Positions 22,275 through 34,415 of a DNA stretch of 64,000 nucleotides are shown piece by piece (the stretch's first letter is position 1; each line of letters starts with the position of its first letter). The notes beneath the pieces are model-generated. The model worked only from the letters and a program-made list of their open reading frames with translations. It ran no database searches and was not told the origin of the DNA. The position numbers were made by a program, and so were the translations under genes. Origin of the DNA: Philhelius pedissequus (taxonomy: Eukaryota; Arthropoda; Insecta; Diptera; Syrphidae); contig OU343161.1 in assembly GCA_910595825.1 (NCBI GenBank), forward strand, positions 129,651,929-129,715,928, in the 5' to 3' direction.

Positions 22275-23120
22275 GTAGGCAAGTTATGGATTCGTAAAAA
22301 AATCGAACTCCACATTTTAATTAAACTTGACATTACGATGATAGAGAACACTAAAAAAGTGGGTCCCACAATTCCGTTTGTCTGTCTGTCCTCGAGTCTA
22401 CAGCTTAAGCGGTTGGATGGATTTGCTTCAAACTTGCTACATATTGTTTTTTCGGTAATATGGCCACAGGTTTTTTTTAATTTTTTTAAGACGAAAAATA
22501 ACTGTACTTGTCACACATTTGTTTTGGCCAAAAATAAAAATCTTATTTTTATCAAAACCGGCTACAACTATTTTTATAAAAAAAAATAAGTTCATTAGTG
22601 AAGGGATATGGTAATTTTTTGTAATGTTTTTTTTTTTGTTGAAAATATGCTTATTTTAGGTACCTCGAGTAAAACCATTTTCTTGGTTCTCGATTTTCTG
22701 GAAAATTTATTTAAAATTTATTTAACATTTTTAATGCAGAAGTCCCTAGGAAGCTTAATCACTAACATTTTTCAAAATAAAAAAAAAAATTGTTTTTAAA
22801 TTACCTATAAGCAAAAATTTTGTTTTTTTTTAAACTAATAATTTCGAAAACGACTCAATCTATTTTTTTTTCGAAACTTTGTATTTGATAGTTTTTTGAC
22901 ATTATATTGAATAGTTAAAAAAAACTATTTTCCTAAAATAGAAAACAAAAACACCTCCCATACAAATGTTAAAAAAAGACCGTTAAGAAAAAGATGTAGG
23001 TATTTCTCAGAAACGGCTACAACAATATTGATTAAAAATAGGTGCAATCTAAAATTAGTGCCGTCCACTTTCAAGTAAAAAAATATATTTTATTTTGCGT
23101 ACTTATTAACGGCACTTCCC
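22275..23120 (+). repeat. Dispersed repeat, long copy
   Basis: CAAGTTATGGATTCGTAAAA, AAACTTGACATTACGATGAT, GTCTGTCTGTCCTCGAGTCT, GCGGTTGGATGGATTTG, ATCAAAACCGGCTACAAC, GTTCATTAGTGAAGGG and GATTTTCTGGAAAAT occur in this order. The copy at 49870-52140 has the same order but is split by a piggyBac element after GTTCATTAA. At the right end, the complement of GTTAATAAGTACGCAAAATA provides the empty site for the mariner at 52945. Non-coding; ORFs inside it are chance. Confidence 0.7.
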
Positions 23121-23636
23121 ATAGCACCACTGTACATATTTTCGATTTTCTCACTATTGGGTAAACGGATTAAAATTATTTTTCTTGAGCCAAAGGTCCC
23201 TAAAAGTGTAAATAAAACTGCACATTGAAGTTAAAAAAATGGTTTTTCGAACTTTAAAAAATAAATACAAACTTTTTTTTGATATGAAAAAATTTTTTCT
23301 AAAATGAATTTTATATTATATATTAATAATTTGTATGTATATTAACAATTTCTTCAAAATGGTGTTTCAAATTTTTTTCTAAAAATGATTTTAAAATTTT
23401 ATAAATACAAAATTATTCTTTAAGAAACCGCTCCAACGAGTTTTGAATTTGTTTGATATATTCTTATTTGTCCAGGAATTGAAATGAAATATTTGTTTTC
23501 CCTCAAACTTTAAGATCTAAGCTTTCTAAAAACATGTAATTAAGTGTATCATCCAATTATTTCTACCTAACTATACATCATTTTTACGAATTTTGAATTC
23601 GTCATTGAATACATACATATACATATACTAACAGCG

Positions 23637-23740
23637 GGTTAGGGTCAAAATTCTGCTCTTAAAATTCTACTTTTTAAAAATCTGCTCGCCTAAATTCTGC
23701 TTTTCAAAATTCTGCTCATCAAAATTCTGCAAATCATAAA
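23637..23740 (+). repeat. Short tandem array, AAAATTCTGCT-type
   Basis: GGGTTAGGGTCAAAATTCTG is followed by about six degenerate units ending TTCTGCT. The leader resembles GGGTTGGGATCAGAACCCCG at 18788, which precedes the 16-bp array, suggesting a common origin with a different internal unit. Confidence 0.6.
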
Positions 23741-23769
23741 GAAAATATATTGAAAGAATCAAGGTAATC

Positions 23770-23905
23770 ATACCTACATCAATCTAAAACCTGGATAGGA
23801 TAACTAGACTAACATTATTACTAACATTGTCAATGTTAAGCTACAAGTTCTTAGCTACAAGAGCAAGAGAGTAAAATCCAGTCGTGCATTTTATTTTTTA
23901 TATCT
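23770..23905 (+). repeat. Dispersed long-inverted-repeat family, end module
   Basis: GGTAATCATACCTACAT, ATAACTAGACTAACATTA and CAGTCGTGCATTTTATTTTT match 61585-61715. Confidence 0.65.
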
Positions 23906-25279
23906 GCTAGATAGTATAACGATTTTTAAATTTATTTTTCTTAACATTCAAATTTATCGAAAAAAATTAGAAAGCCAAATTTAATTCATTAATATTAAAA
24001 TAATTCAAGAGAGTTTTTGGTAAGTGTATTTAATATAATTTTAAAATAATATAAATATTTTATTAAGCATCTGCATTCTATCCTGGAATGTAAACTTTAT
24101 CTAAACTTTGCCTACAAGATCATTTAATTAAAATTTTCTTTCATAAGAGAAAGATTCTTAACAAGTAATCCTAGTTGATTCCATATACATTCACATCACA
24201 TAAAAAACCAGTTACTTAAAAAATAAAATGATACAATAACCATTCTCTCTATTTTCGGAGTGTTTCACTACATTTTTATTCCATGGAACTCTTCCGAAAA
24301 CTACGAAAAATTTTTCTTTAAACTATCATTCTAAAAATTGACATGATGTACAAGTACACGTGTGAAGAAATGTGATATCTCGTAGATATACCGCCTAATT
24401 CTATAAGAATTATATTCATATCTTGTGTTAAAAAGGATTTTCGTCATAATTGATTAACATTAGGTGTATTTTATTGGAAATCTATCCATTGTACCGTAAG
24501 TAATTCCCAAAAAAAACGCATCGACCGTAGCATGGACCGTAGCTTTTTTATTTTTGTAAAATTGGTATCCCTGCACAGCAGTCACAAGTAATTAAATAGT
24601 CTTTTGCAAAGTAAAATTAAGAAAATATCAAAGTTATGAACAATAATTAGCTTTAATTCATATAAAATAGAAAGTAGAAAAACGTACCAATATTTAATTT
24701 ATGTTACAAACATATTTCTTGTTTTCATTTTTTCTGCAATTGCAGTTTTAAATTCGAACATTCATTTTGCACCAATAGAACGGAAATGATAAGTGAATGG
24801 CTTTGTTCATAGACTATGGTCAAGTCCCTTTTTACACAGTCCAATTTTTGTATTGCTTTAAAAATGGTCTATGCATTTCACACGAGGAAACAAAAGTGCC
24901 GGTGATTTACTTGTTTCCTTTTAATGTTTCTTGGTTTGGAACGCACACTACAACGTATTTTAAATTGTTCACTCCCCTTATATTTCATGCTTTTATATAT
25001 TTTCTGAGCTTATACATAGCTAGAGTTTTATTTTTCAAGTCAATTTGTTTTCTGAGAATGTTTTGCTTTCAATTCAATATTTACTCATCAGACTGCACTT
25101 AACATACGCGGAGTAAGTAACAAAAAGACAACATTTGGTTTGCCATTTCACCATTTTGGATCACAAAAATATATGCCCAGTCCATGTCCATGTAGTGAAT
25201 CGGATACCGCCCATGGCCACCGTCCATTAAACAGTGAAGAAAAAGCACACTTTGTGACTTCAGTTTCCGCTTAGTGCGT
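23906..25279. other. No identifiable gene
   Basis: AT-rich. The plus-strand ORF 24797-25102 (101 codons, hydrophobic, Phe/Tyr-rich) shows no motif that I recognise. It could be chance in T-rich DNA. Confidence 0.4.
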
Positions 25280-25280
25280 T

Positions 25281-25632
25281 TAGGCTAGGAGCGCACATGC
25301 AATTTTGCCGAAACGAAATAGTTTAATCACTAGTTGAACAATGATCGCGCACAGAAGCAACTTAAAAATCAATCATCGAGATAAACGAACACACAAACAT
25401 CATTTTGATTTAATGTGCGCGCAGTTACATTATAGTTCGATGTGATACAAACTAAAGAACTTATTTGGGGAGATCGTTCGATTTGTGCCAAAACACAAAC
25501 TCTTAAGTTGCTCGAATCACGGAGTGAATAGTTTTTGCATGTGCACGCACTCTCATATAAGTCCAGGGTATTCACTTTAGCAACCAAACTGTTGCAAAAC
25601 TGAAAGTTGCATATGGGAGCGCCTTTGGCCTT
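25281..25632. mobile_element. MITE-like element with GGAGCGCACATGCAA ends
   Basis: Left end TAGGCTAGGAGCGCACATGC. Right end, on the minus strand, TAAGGCCAAAGGCGCTCCCA continuing ATATGCAACTTT, pairing with ACATGCAATTTT of the left. Imperfect inverted repeats of about 35 bases; no target duplication established; no ORF with a recognisable domain inside. The composition is noticeably richer in GC than the surroundings. Confidence 0.45.
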
Positions 25633-25639
25633 ATACGAG

Positions 25640-27650
25640 TAGCTCATAGAATCTTATACGAATAAATATTTTGAGGCGCAGTGTCAAGCAATTCATCTAT
25701 AGTGCAGTTCCACCCAATGCGGTTTGTCTTCTCAAATTGCTTTTTGTAGATCTAAATAAAAAGATGATTTTTTTCACCAAACTCCGTTTATTTACAACTA
25801 TTAATAAAAATTGAACACAAAACGAAAATTGGGCTTGGTTAGTCAAATATAAAAGTTAAACGGAATTCATTCGATAGATATTGGTTTCTTTTTCAAAATG
25901 GATATCAAAATTTGTTAAAATTGATCAATTGACATTAGGGGTATGTAAAATTGCATATATAGGTGCAATTTTAGACGTACTTCAGAAAATAATTGAGCAA
26001 AGAATATAGTTTTTAATAGTAAAAGTCAGAAACTTTTCAGAAGAACAGCTTATAATTTATTAAAAAATGGAGTTATCTAAGATTTGAGAAATATAAACTG
26101 GCCAACTATTAAAAAAAAAAGAATCAAAAAGAACGATTTGTCTTACGAATGAAATTAATAATTTTAACACTCCATGAACACATCCATGGAGATTCAATTC
26201 AATTATCAATCGTACCAACAAAACTAACAAAATCAGAATCGATACTCGACTGAACGTCAACCAGCCATCCACCGTAACTTCTACTTTAGCTTTTTATCCA
26301 CCGTAGCGAATTGTATGTAAAATGCTACTACGGATAAATTTACGGCGGATAAATTTCCCAATAAAACACGGCTATTGTTGTTAATGTCTAATGCAATGTA
26401 ATCAGAGATAGATTGGATATTAAGCTCGGGAGTGTGGATTTAACAACATGCGACATATTCGGCTAATAGATAACAGTACAGACTCATGGCATAATGCCAC
26501 TACCCTCGTTTTCCACATATCTTTACAAAAATGAATAAGTGCCCAGGATTTTGTTTGTTTAATTTCAATAGACTTCCGAAGTGTAATGCACTAAATGCAA
26601 GGTTCTTTTTTAGGCCGAATGCACTTGATTCAATAATACATTTGCATGTGGGTACCGGGTAAGAAGAGAGTATGTGTAGTGTATATATTACGTGTTTGGA
26701 ATTAAATATTTAGCTGTCGCTTTCGTGGTTTTCAGCTCGTGACAAGGAAAAGGAATGCTTTAATTTTTTTTTAATCTGAATGTGTTTTTTTATCATCTCA
26801 ATAATCGGTGATCAGATTTCTGGTTTAAACAAATTAGTTGACTATGATAAAATATAGAAATAGAATTGCGAATTTTTTTTTGACCTAATTCTTAAGACCT
26901 ATTGTAGTCACGCCCATAGTTTTTTTTTTATTTTTGGATCTCATTATTAGAAAGTTAATATGTATCTATGTTCTATCATTTATTGCCAAATTAGCTATTT
27001 TTATTCTCAAGGTGTTTGAAGGTTGTTTTTTTTTGTTTTTTGTTGTTTATGTTTTGCATATGCGACGACCTTATGTACGTATGAACATAAATGTGTACCC
27101 ATTCGTATCTATGGTAGATTGCTAAAGTTTCATTTTCTGGTATAAATTCTTAGCTTACCGTGTAAGATGCATGTGGATTTATAGCCCTTTCGCAATTTAG
27201 TTAACATTTTGTATTCAAATTAGTATAGCTTTAGTTTTTTTTTTATTAAGAAGCCAATTTGGGAATGATTTGAAGATTTGTTTTTTTTTTGTTTGTATTT
27301 CAAGAGAGAAGTAGTGTTAACGTATAAATTGCCAAATCAGAATTGTATGCTCGGTACGCGATAGTACCTACTACGCTTTATACAAATTTAAAAATAAGAA
27401 ATACCAAAAATAGCTAGTGGCTTAAGGAATCATTACAAAGTAAAGATTACTTCAAGTAATTAAAGTAATCGAATACTTGGTTGAGTAGCAACGATTACTT
27501 ATAGATACTTTTATGTTTGATTACTTTTGATTCCTTTAGGATTTGATTACATTTCCTTAATATCGTTATTTTTTGATTTAGATACCTACCTTTAGTTCAG
27601 GTTTCAGTTTCCCTATGGATGAGCGCCGAGAGGTTCAAAACCCGAGAAGA
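25640..27650. other. AT-rich stretch with one dispersed repeat end at 26330-26362
   Basis: ATTTCCCAATAAAACACGGC at 26343 carries the ACCGYGTTTTRTTGG terminal motif (as complement). Bases 27420-27560 are rich in AAGTAAT/GATTACTT words in both orientations, as in subterminal regions of DNA transposons, but I could not define ends. No gene seen. Confidence 0.4.
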
Positions 27651-27779
27651 AAAAATATAAGCTTATATATATAAAAGAGAAATGTCTTCCGTGTGCGCGC
27701 ATAACTCGAGAACGGATGGTTCGATTTTCATGATTTTGGGCTTGTTGAATTTGTATTGGCTCAAGAAAGGTCATAAGAT

Positions 27780-29130
27780 AAGACACTGGAGGAAAATCCC
27801 GGAAAATTTCCAGAACATTTTGAAATCCGGGGTCGAATTCGCACTGTGACTAATAATAATGAAATAGAAATATCAGATGAAATGCGCAACGAAGCTTTGA
27901 TTTTGATCGAAGACAAGTGTCTGCTTATGAGTGGCAATTTGTTGTGCAAATTGAGAATGCCACCACCAAATCGGCCAATGCATGACGTAATTAATCGAGG
28001 AGAAGAGCGCATTGAGTCATGCAGTTCGAACAAATCTGCCAATGTTGACTCAAGAACAAAAGAAATTGTACGATGAATTAATGCAGGCAGTCGATAACGG
28101 AAATGTTGGCATTTTCTGCCTCGATGCGCCCGGTGGAACTGGAAAAGCATTCCTGATTTCACTGATTTTGTCTACTATTCGTTCGAGATCTAAGATTGCT
28201 TTAGCACTCGCCTCTTCTGGGATAGCGGCTACTAGTGAATGAAGTACCTACATGCCACATCTCAAGGAACTCTGCGATGGTGAGAGTTTTGCACCAATGT
28301 AAGATTATCATCCATGACGAGTGCACAATGGCTCACAAACGTGCATTTGAAGCCTTAAGTCATACGTTGAAAGATTTACGAAATTATAAACGACGTTTCG
28401 GTGGTGCAATGATTGTACTGTCAGGATTTTCGGTAAACTCTGCCTCTCATTCCAAGATCAACTCGATCAGATCAATTGAACGCTTGCCTGAAATCATCGG
28501 CCTTATGGCAATACGTGAAGAAATTGCAATTAAAAACAAATATGCCAGTCGCTTTACGAAATTACCTGTTCGCTGCAGAGTTCAATTATTGGTGATCGGC
28601 AATGGCGGGATACCAGTGGACTTAGTCACCGCCCGGATTGAATTTCCGCCGAATTTTTGCCACTTTACAACAACGCCGGAAGAACTCATTACGTATGTTT
28701 TCCCAAATATTGCTCAAAATTATGTTAACCATGATTGGCTGAGGTCGCGAGCGATTTTGTCGGCAAAAAACAAGGATCTGGATCATTTGAATTTTGTCAT
28801 TAAAAATCAAATCACCGGTGAGTTCCATTTATTCAAATCCGTGGACTCGGAATGGATGAAAACGAAGCCACCAACTACCCCACTGAATTTTGAATTCTTT
28901 GGATGTTCCGGGCTTTCCGCCACATAATTTAAAATCGAAAGTCGGCTCAGTTATAATTTTGCTGAGCAACCTCAATGCACTAAAACTTTGTAACGGAACG
29001 CGTTTGATTGTGAAGTACATTAAATCAAATCTAATTCAAGCGCGAAGATGTTCTCATTCAACGGATTCCGCTTATTCTGAACGATTGCCATTCGTGTTTA
29101 AGCGTTCCGGTGCGTTTTGCTTTTGGCAAA
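27780..29130 (+). pseudogene. Helitron Pif1-like helicase relic, N-terminal piece
   Basis: Seen in order across frame changes: EALILIEDKCLLMSGNLL, LTQEQKKLYDELMQAVDNG, LDAPGGTGKAFLISLIL (Walker A), LASSGIAAT, then IIIHDECTMAHKRAFEAL (Walker B), a region that should hold GDFRQT but reads IVLSGFSVNSAS, GGIPVDLVTARIEFPPNF, EELITYVFPNIAQNY, and LSNLNALKLCNGTRL. Compared with intact Helitron helicases, the stretch after GIAAT (LLEGGRTAH region) is deleted. Frameshifts near 28060, 28240 and 28910 break the gene. Copy A retains GDFRQT, so both derive from a normal gene. Confidence 0.85.
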
Positions 29131-30931
29131 ACTTTGACTTTTTTGTGCTGTAAGGAGGTTATCAGGTTGAGAGAGTTAAGTTTCCGATGTTATAAAGCCA
29201 ACCCAACTGAGGAAAACCGGAATAAGTTCAAACAAGCTAGAAAGACCTGTAATAGTCATATTCAAAGAACCAAATTTCTACATGAGCAAAAATTAAGGCA
29301 AAAAATACTACAATGTCCCAAAGGTAGTAAACATTTTTGGTCATTTGTAAAAAACGTACGAAATTCCACCTCCTCGTTGGTTCCAACGCTCGTTTCCAAT
29401 AACACTCCTGTGGTAAGCGCACAAGAAAAAGCAAATTTGCTAGCAGCTCAGTTTGCTGCCAATTCTACGCTTCCACAAAATGTCATGACTCCTCCTGTAC
29501 TTGAGAGCATAAACAGTTTCATGGGACGTATCTTCTTTCGTACTCGTGCAGTTGCTAGAGTTCTTAAAGATCTTGACATACACAAATCCGCTGGTCCAGA
29601 TAGTATGTCCCCTATTGTTCTAAAAAGGTGTTCTTCTAAGCTGGCAAAACCACTGCGTAAGCTTTTCCATCTGTCCTACTCTACTAGTCTCTTTCCGAGT
29701 GGGTGGAAAACAGTATTTGTCCAGCCTGTCCCTAAAAAAAGGCGAATCTTCTTCACCCTCTAAATACCGTCCAATTGCACTTACGTCACTTCTTTGCAAG
29801 GTCATGGAAATGCTGATTTACTATCAGCTTTTTCTTTGGATTAGAAATTACCTTTCGGATCGTTCAATGCAAGTTGTATTGGACTGTTTCAAGTCTGATA
29901 TTCATAAAATAAATGCTGGTGTGCCCCAGGGCTCCGTTCTGTCTCCGACTCTCTTTCTCATTTTCATCAATGATCTCTTGTCTGAAACTTCTAATCCAAT
30001 ATAATGTTTTGCTGACGACAGTACCCTCAGCTTTTCATACTCGTTTTTAGATTCTCATCCATGTCCTTCGGATGTGGAACTTGAACGGCAGCGTATGATT
30101 AGCTCATTAAATTCTGATCTAGACAGCATTGTCCAATGGGGAATAAAAAACCGCGTAGAATTTAATGCTCCAAAAACCCAATGCTGTCTTCTGTCGTTAA
30201 AGCGGGACACCCCCCCCCCCCCCCCCAATGCCGTTGTCCATTAGCGGCGCTTGCATCGAGGAAACCGAACAACTTTCAATTCTCGGTATGTGCATCACTG
30301 ACCACCTTTTGTGGAATGAACACATATTCGACGTCGCCAAAAATGCTGCAAGATGTTTGGGTTTTCTGAGACGATGCAATAAATATTTCTCCCTTTTTGA
30401 TCTGGCTGTAATCTATAAAGCATTCATTCGTCCAAAGCTTGAGTACAATTTTCATATTTGGGCAGGTGCTCCCATAACGCATTTAAGTCTCCTGGACAGA
30501 ATCCAAAAAAGAGCTTTAAAAATGATAGGTGATGAAAAAATAAATAAAACAATTGAGCCTCTCTCGCACCGTCGCAATGTTTCATGCCTTTCATTATTTT
30601 ATCGGTATTATAATAAACAGTGTTCTAGTGAAATAGCAAGTTGCATTCCTCCCCTTAAACTATTCAACCGTAACACTCAATTTACCCTTGAGTCCAACTT
30701 CGGACGTACTGTCAAATATAGAGATTCTTTATTTAGCCGCACAACACGAATGTGGAATGCTTTACCCGACCGAATTTTTCCCTCCCATTGCGATAATCAG
30801 GCATTTAAAACCAATGTACATCGCTATCTCCTGTCTAATCATATCCCATTTTCCTAATCGCTCGCACTGTGTATAAACATTTTAAGGGTATTCATAACCC
30901 CTTGAGTGCGCGCATAGTTTAAAAAAAAAAA
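29131..30931 (+). mobile_element. LINE copy A inserted in the Helitron
   Basis: 5'-truncated non-LTR retrotransposon. It begins near the CKEVIRLRE segment and ends with the 3' tail AAGGGTATTCATAACCCCTT, GAGTGCGCGC, and an A run of 12 at 30920-30931. It interrupts the Helitron helicase between VRFAF and SINAGPQGRSLDVCGTNLE (30940 onward). Copy B of the same family is at 40950-43045. The tail is shared with type A SINEs. Confidence 0.9.
29147..30857 (+). pseudogene. LINE reverse transcriptase (copy A), deleted and frameshifted
   Basis: Coding relic of ORF2. The linker (CYKANPTEENRNKFKQA) and the start of the reverse transcriptase (VLKDLDIHKSAGPDSMSPIV) are readable. A frameshift near 29745 is followed by YRPIALTSLLCKVMEMLIY. 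An internal deletion then joins YYQL directly to FLWIRNYLSDRSMQVVL, removing motif A with the first catalytic Asp. Motif B (GVPQGSVLSPTLFLIFINDL) and motif C (CFADDSTLSF) follow a TAA near 30002. A run of 17 C at 30210-30226 shifts the frame before the C-terminal region (IWAGAPITHLSLLDRIQKRA), which ends at 30857. Jockey/CR1-like by sequence style; clade not certain. Confidence 0.85.
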
Positions 30932-30935
30932 ATAT

Positions 30936-31130
30936 ATGTCAATCAACGCAGGGCCGCAGGGACGATCACTGGATGTTTGTGGCACCAACCTCGAATTCCA
31001 TGCTTTTCACATGTTCAATTATGTGTCGCGTGCTGATGTATCTGCAAGCCTACCGCTTTGTACGTGTACGCACCCGAAAATAAAACTAAAAATGTTGTGC
31101 ATCATAACGCACTTCAGTAAAACAGCGTAA
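30936..31130 (+). pseudogene. Helitron helicase relic, C-terminal piece
   Basis: MSINAGPQGRSLDVCGTNLE followed by FHMFNYVSRADVSASLPL matches the conserved end of Helitron helicases (INKAQGQSLEVCG ... QLYVACSRVG). It is the continuation of the gene broken by the LINE at 29131-30931, which fixes the order of insertion: Helitron first, LINE later. Confidence 0.85.
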
Positions 31131-31334
31131 GGCTGGCCGACGCCAATCATTTTGAATTGATTGAAAAACATAGACATGGTTAATTTAGTTATTTTTATTG
31201 TATTTAATACAACTTTGGGATAAAGAATTTTAATTGACTGCATTACATGAAACACCATTGTGAATGCTCGGAATTATTATTTTCTTGACATAAATGAATT
31301 TAGGCGAAACGAAGTTAGGCGGGTAAGCTAGTAT

Positions 31335-32510
31335 TTTATAAATATGAGAATTTTTGTGTTTTTCAGTTAAGCTTTAGAAAGTTTTAATTTACATTTTTCG
31401 TAGAATTTTATTTAAATCATACAGAAGTTATTTTAAGAAAAAAAATTAAATTAAAAATTATGACAGTAGGATGGCTCTAAAAAAAAATTTTGTTTTCCAT
31501 GTTTTTGGACGAAGTTGAATAAAACTGGCAGTGGTCAATATTTAAAGTATGTTATTGAAAAAAAATTAACTGTCCGTACAAGTAACGGCTTTTTACATCA
31601 CTAACCACAAAGTAGATACATGAATTCCCCAGTGAAAAGAGGCGACAAATATTTGTTTTTATTGATTCATTTTATAAGTAATACGCCTCGTAATATATTG
31701 GAATTTTAAGACTTACATATGTATTATTTGAAATTGATGTTTTTATTACTTCGCGTCGAAATAGAACATATTTGTTTCAAATTTGTAATTCGATTATAGG
31801 TTAAACCGGTGTTTAACCATCGAAGTAGTTTAAAATGATATATTTTTAAATGTACAATATTTTGTAATTATTTTCATTAAAAATACAGTTTAAAATAAAT
31901 TTAAAAAGTAAAAACGCTAGGTTTCAAGTTAAAAAAAAATCGATTAAACCGCTTCTGAAATAATATTGAATTTTCACATATTGTTTTATGTTGACATAAG
32001 AAACTTCAAACATATCTAACCGCTCTTTATAACATCACACAAATAATAATTAGTTCTTTCTTTGAAGGAAAACTGGAAAAAAGACCGTACAAATAAGATC
32101 ACAATTTGATTGCTTAATTTCAAGAATTTGTAATGAATATCTACAAAAACCAATGCATTCAACTCATATTCAATAAGAAAGACATTAATATGATGCAGAA
32201 CCGCCTCTCTCATCAACTTACGCCTTTCCTATAATCAGCTTATAGTAGACTATATTTAGTGTGTACGAGTACCTAAACTATATCTGTATAGAAAAACCTG
32301 CATCATCTTTTTGTATCCCTTATGATCTGATCATCTTAAAGATATTATATTATCGTAGCTGAGTTTTTGCTCAACAAAAGGTATTATTAAGCTCGTGGTA
32401 GTCTTCATTGAATTTCTTAATAAGAGCACAATATTTTTTTTTTTGAAATTATAGAATTGTGTAAACACTTTGCTGTTATTTTATTTTATTTTGTTTCAAT
32501 CGTAGATTAC
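31335..32510. other. No identifiable gene
   Basis: AT-rich, with short A/T runs. No match to the repeats described here. Confidence 0.45.
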
Positions 32511-32513
32511 TAA

Positions 32514-34415
32514 GGGCCATTTTCTTCACCACAAGTTGAACTCAACTTGAGGATTTTTATTCTCAACTTGTGATTTTGTTTTTCTTCACTCAAAGTTGAC
32601 AGTTTCAACTTTCGATTCTCAACTCTCGAGTTGATCAACTTCCTGTTTTCTCCGAAAATAGTAGAAGTTGAGAGAGCAAACTTGAGAGTTTTCTGTCAAA
32701 CTCAAATTTGGAATACATTTTGTTGCATCTTCTGTCAAAAATTATTCTCGGTTTTGAATAAAAATATTTTTAAAATTAAAATGGTCCGAGAAAATAAATA
32801 AATGTATTGGGAAAATAATCCAACGTCTGCTTCCGGAAGCGAAGATGAAGAAGAAGAAGAATTGTTGGGGATTAAAAGAAGACAATGGGCCATCGCACAC
32901 GAGATGAATATTTCTGGGTGTAAAACCAGTTTCATACTTTACTTTACGCGCACACGAGATGAACTATTCTGGCGGAAAAATTGTATACATGTACCTAATG
33001 CATTTGTGTTAGTATTTCTGTCGTGACTCTCAAAGGCAGAAAGTTTTGTGTGTATTAGTGTTCCACCTCGTTCTTCCACTCAAAACTTGGCGGAACTTTC
33101 ATTCCGTTTTTTTCCGCACACTTCGCTTCCCTCTCCAACAAATTCATTACTCTGGCTGAAGAAATCATCTCATGTGCGCTGGCCCAATGTATAATGTGTC
33201 CACGGGTCGGGGTTGAAAAATGGGACAACCATTGATTTTATTCACCGATTTTGTACTTCAAAGCGAACGACAATTTTGCCCTTAGAATTCATAAAGGGTA
33301 GTGTGTCTTACACTCAAACAAGGTACGCAGTTTCTTAAATTATGCTAACTTGCACGAATTACGACGAATTACCTACATAATTATTAATTGGGCTGAAGTA
33401 TTATGCCATCGGGGCAATTCCGTTGGCCATTTCTGATCTTATTTGCCGTAAGTATTTTAACAGTGCAAGAGAATCTTAAGATATAGCAACATTTCCAAGA
33501 ACAATTGGGGCATTCAAGTATGGATTATCTGAAAGGATCCAATGACCCTATTCAATCTTCTATCTTAGAAACTACCGTAAATACCTTCACCTTCAAATCC
33601 ATTGTGCTATTTAAGTAGTCTTTTTTGTATTGTCTTATCAAACGTATATATGTATGTATGTTCATTATGTAATCAGTTGATTTCATTATGGTAAAAAACA
33701 ACTTGTTTTATTCTACTATGAAACTGATATCAATAATAAATTATGCATTGTAGCACTCACTAAAAGTTAAATAGAGAGATTAATTCTTTACTAAAATAGC
33801 AGCAAAATTATCTACATTGTTGAAAATTAAATTTCAATAAAGAAGTACAGGTAAAATAGAGTTTTCACTAGAGTTAACTTGGACAAACAGCTCACAACAA
33901 AAGTGACAGCCCGAAAAGCACAATACGTTTTACCGAATGCATATAAGATGTGCTTTTCCCAGGTAAGAGTTTGGTTGAATGTTATGTCTCAATTTTGTAC
34001 GTTTATTATGTCACCTTAATATAACAGCATAACATCTGCACAGAACTTAGAACTGAATAAATCTCTTTGTCTACTATTAAAAAAGGAACAGCTGCACTTT
34101 TAAAAGAAATTTTACGTGTATGTGGGCCTAAAGTATAAAATGGAAACGGACTCGAATCCGTCGCCCCTAAAATGATATGGTTTGCCGAAATCATTGCGCA
34201 CATAATAAATTCAAATCTCTTCGAATAAATTCAAATCTAAAGTTGAAACATACGTATCTGTCAAAAATTTCCCAGGGAAATTTTTAAAAACGCAAGTTGG
34301 CTAACTGAGATTTCAACTCTCGAGTTGTGAATTAAGATAGTGAAGAAAAACAAATTTCAACTTGTCACAACTTTAGATCTTGCGGCAAGTTGACATATAG
34401 TGAACAAAATGGCTC
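32514..34415. mobile_element. Harbinger-like element with TAA target duplication
   Basis: Left end GGGCCATTTTCTTCACCACA, right end (minus strand) GAGCCATTTTGTTCACTATA, flanked by TAA on both sides (32511-32513 and 34416-34418). The inner parts of both ends carry many CAACTTG/CAAGTTG subterminal repeats and CTCGAGAGTTGA-type words in about 200 bases each. A 3-bp TAA/TTA duplication and this arrangement fit PIF/Harbinger elements. The ORF at 32802-33026 starts MYWENNPTSASGSEDEEEEE; it is acidic and not recognised. No transposase motif was found, so the element appears non-autonomous. Confidence 0.7.

Larger units (their letters stand above)
27658..31331 (+). mobile_element. Helitron (copy B), split by a LINE
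   Basis: The 5' region (TATATATATAAAAGAGAAAT and GCGCGCATAACTCGAGAACG) resembles Helitron 5' ends. The 3' end is a hairpin GGCGAAACGAAGTTAGGC followed by CTAG at 31328-31331 and a T, matching copy A (9330-10005). Between them lies a decayed RepHel gene, of which only part of the helicase remains. A LINE (29131-30931) sits inside the helicase C-terminus. Helitrons move by rolling-circle replication and insert between A and T. The Rep domain is missing, so the copy is dead. Confidence 0.85.

Noticed and set aside
22338..22799. Two plus-strand ORFs of 83 and 63 codons
   Set aside because: They lie in a non-coding dispersed repeat, and the other copy (49870-52140) does not conserve the frames.
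24797..25102. 101-codon hydrophobic ORF as a membrane protein or receptor exon
   Set aside because: Phe/Tyr/Leu richness follows from T-rich DNA; no splice context or family motif supports it.
25078..25110. CTGATGA followed by GAAA on the minus strand
   Set aside because: The bases between do not form stem II, and no stem III partner or cleavage triplet was found.
27846..28242. Host Pif1 helicase gene
   Set aside because: The order of helicase motifs, missing segments and adjoining 3' hairpin with CTAG identify a Helitron relic.
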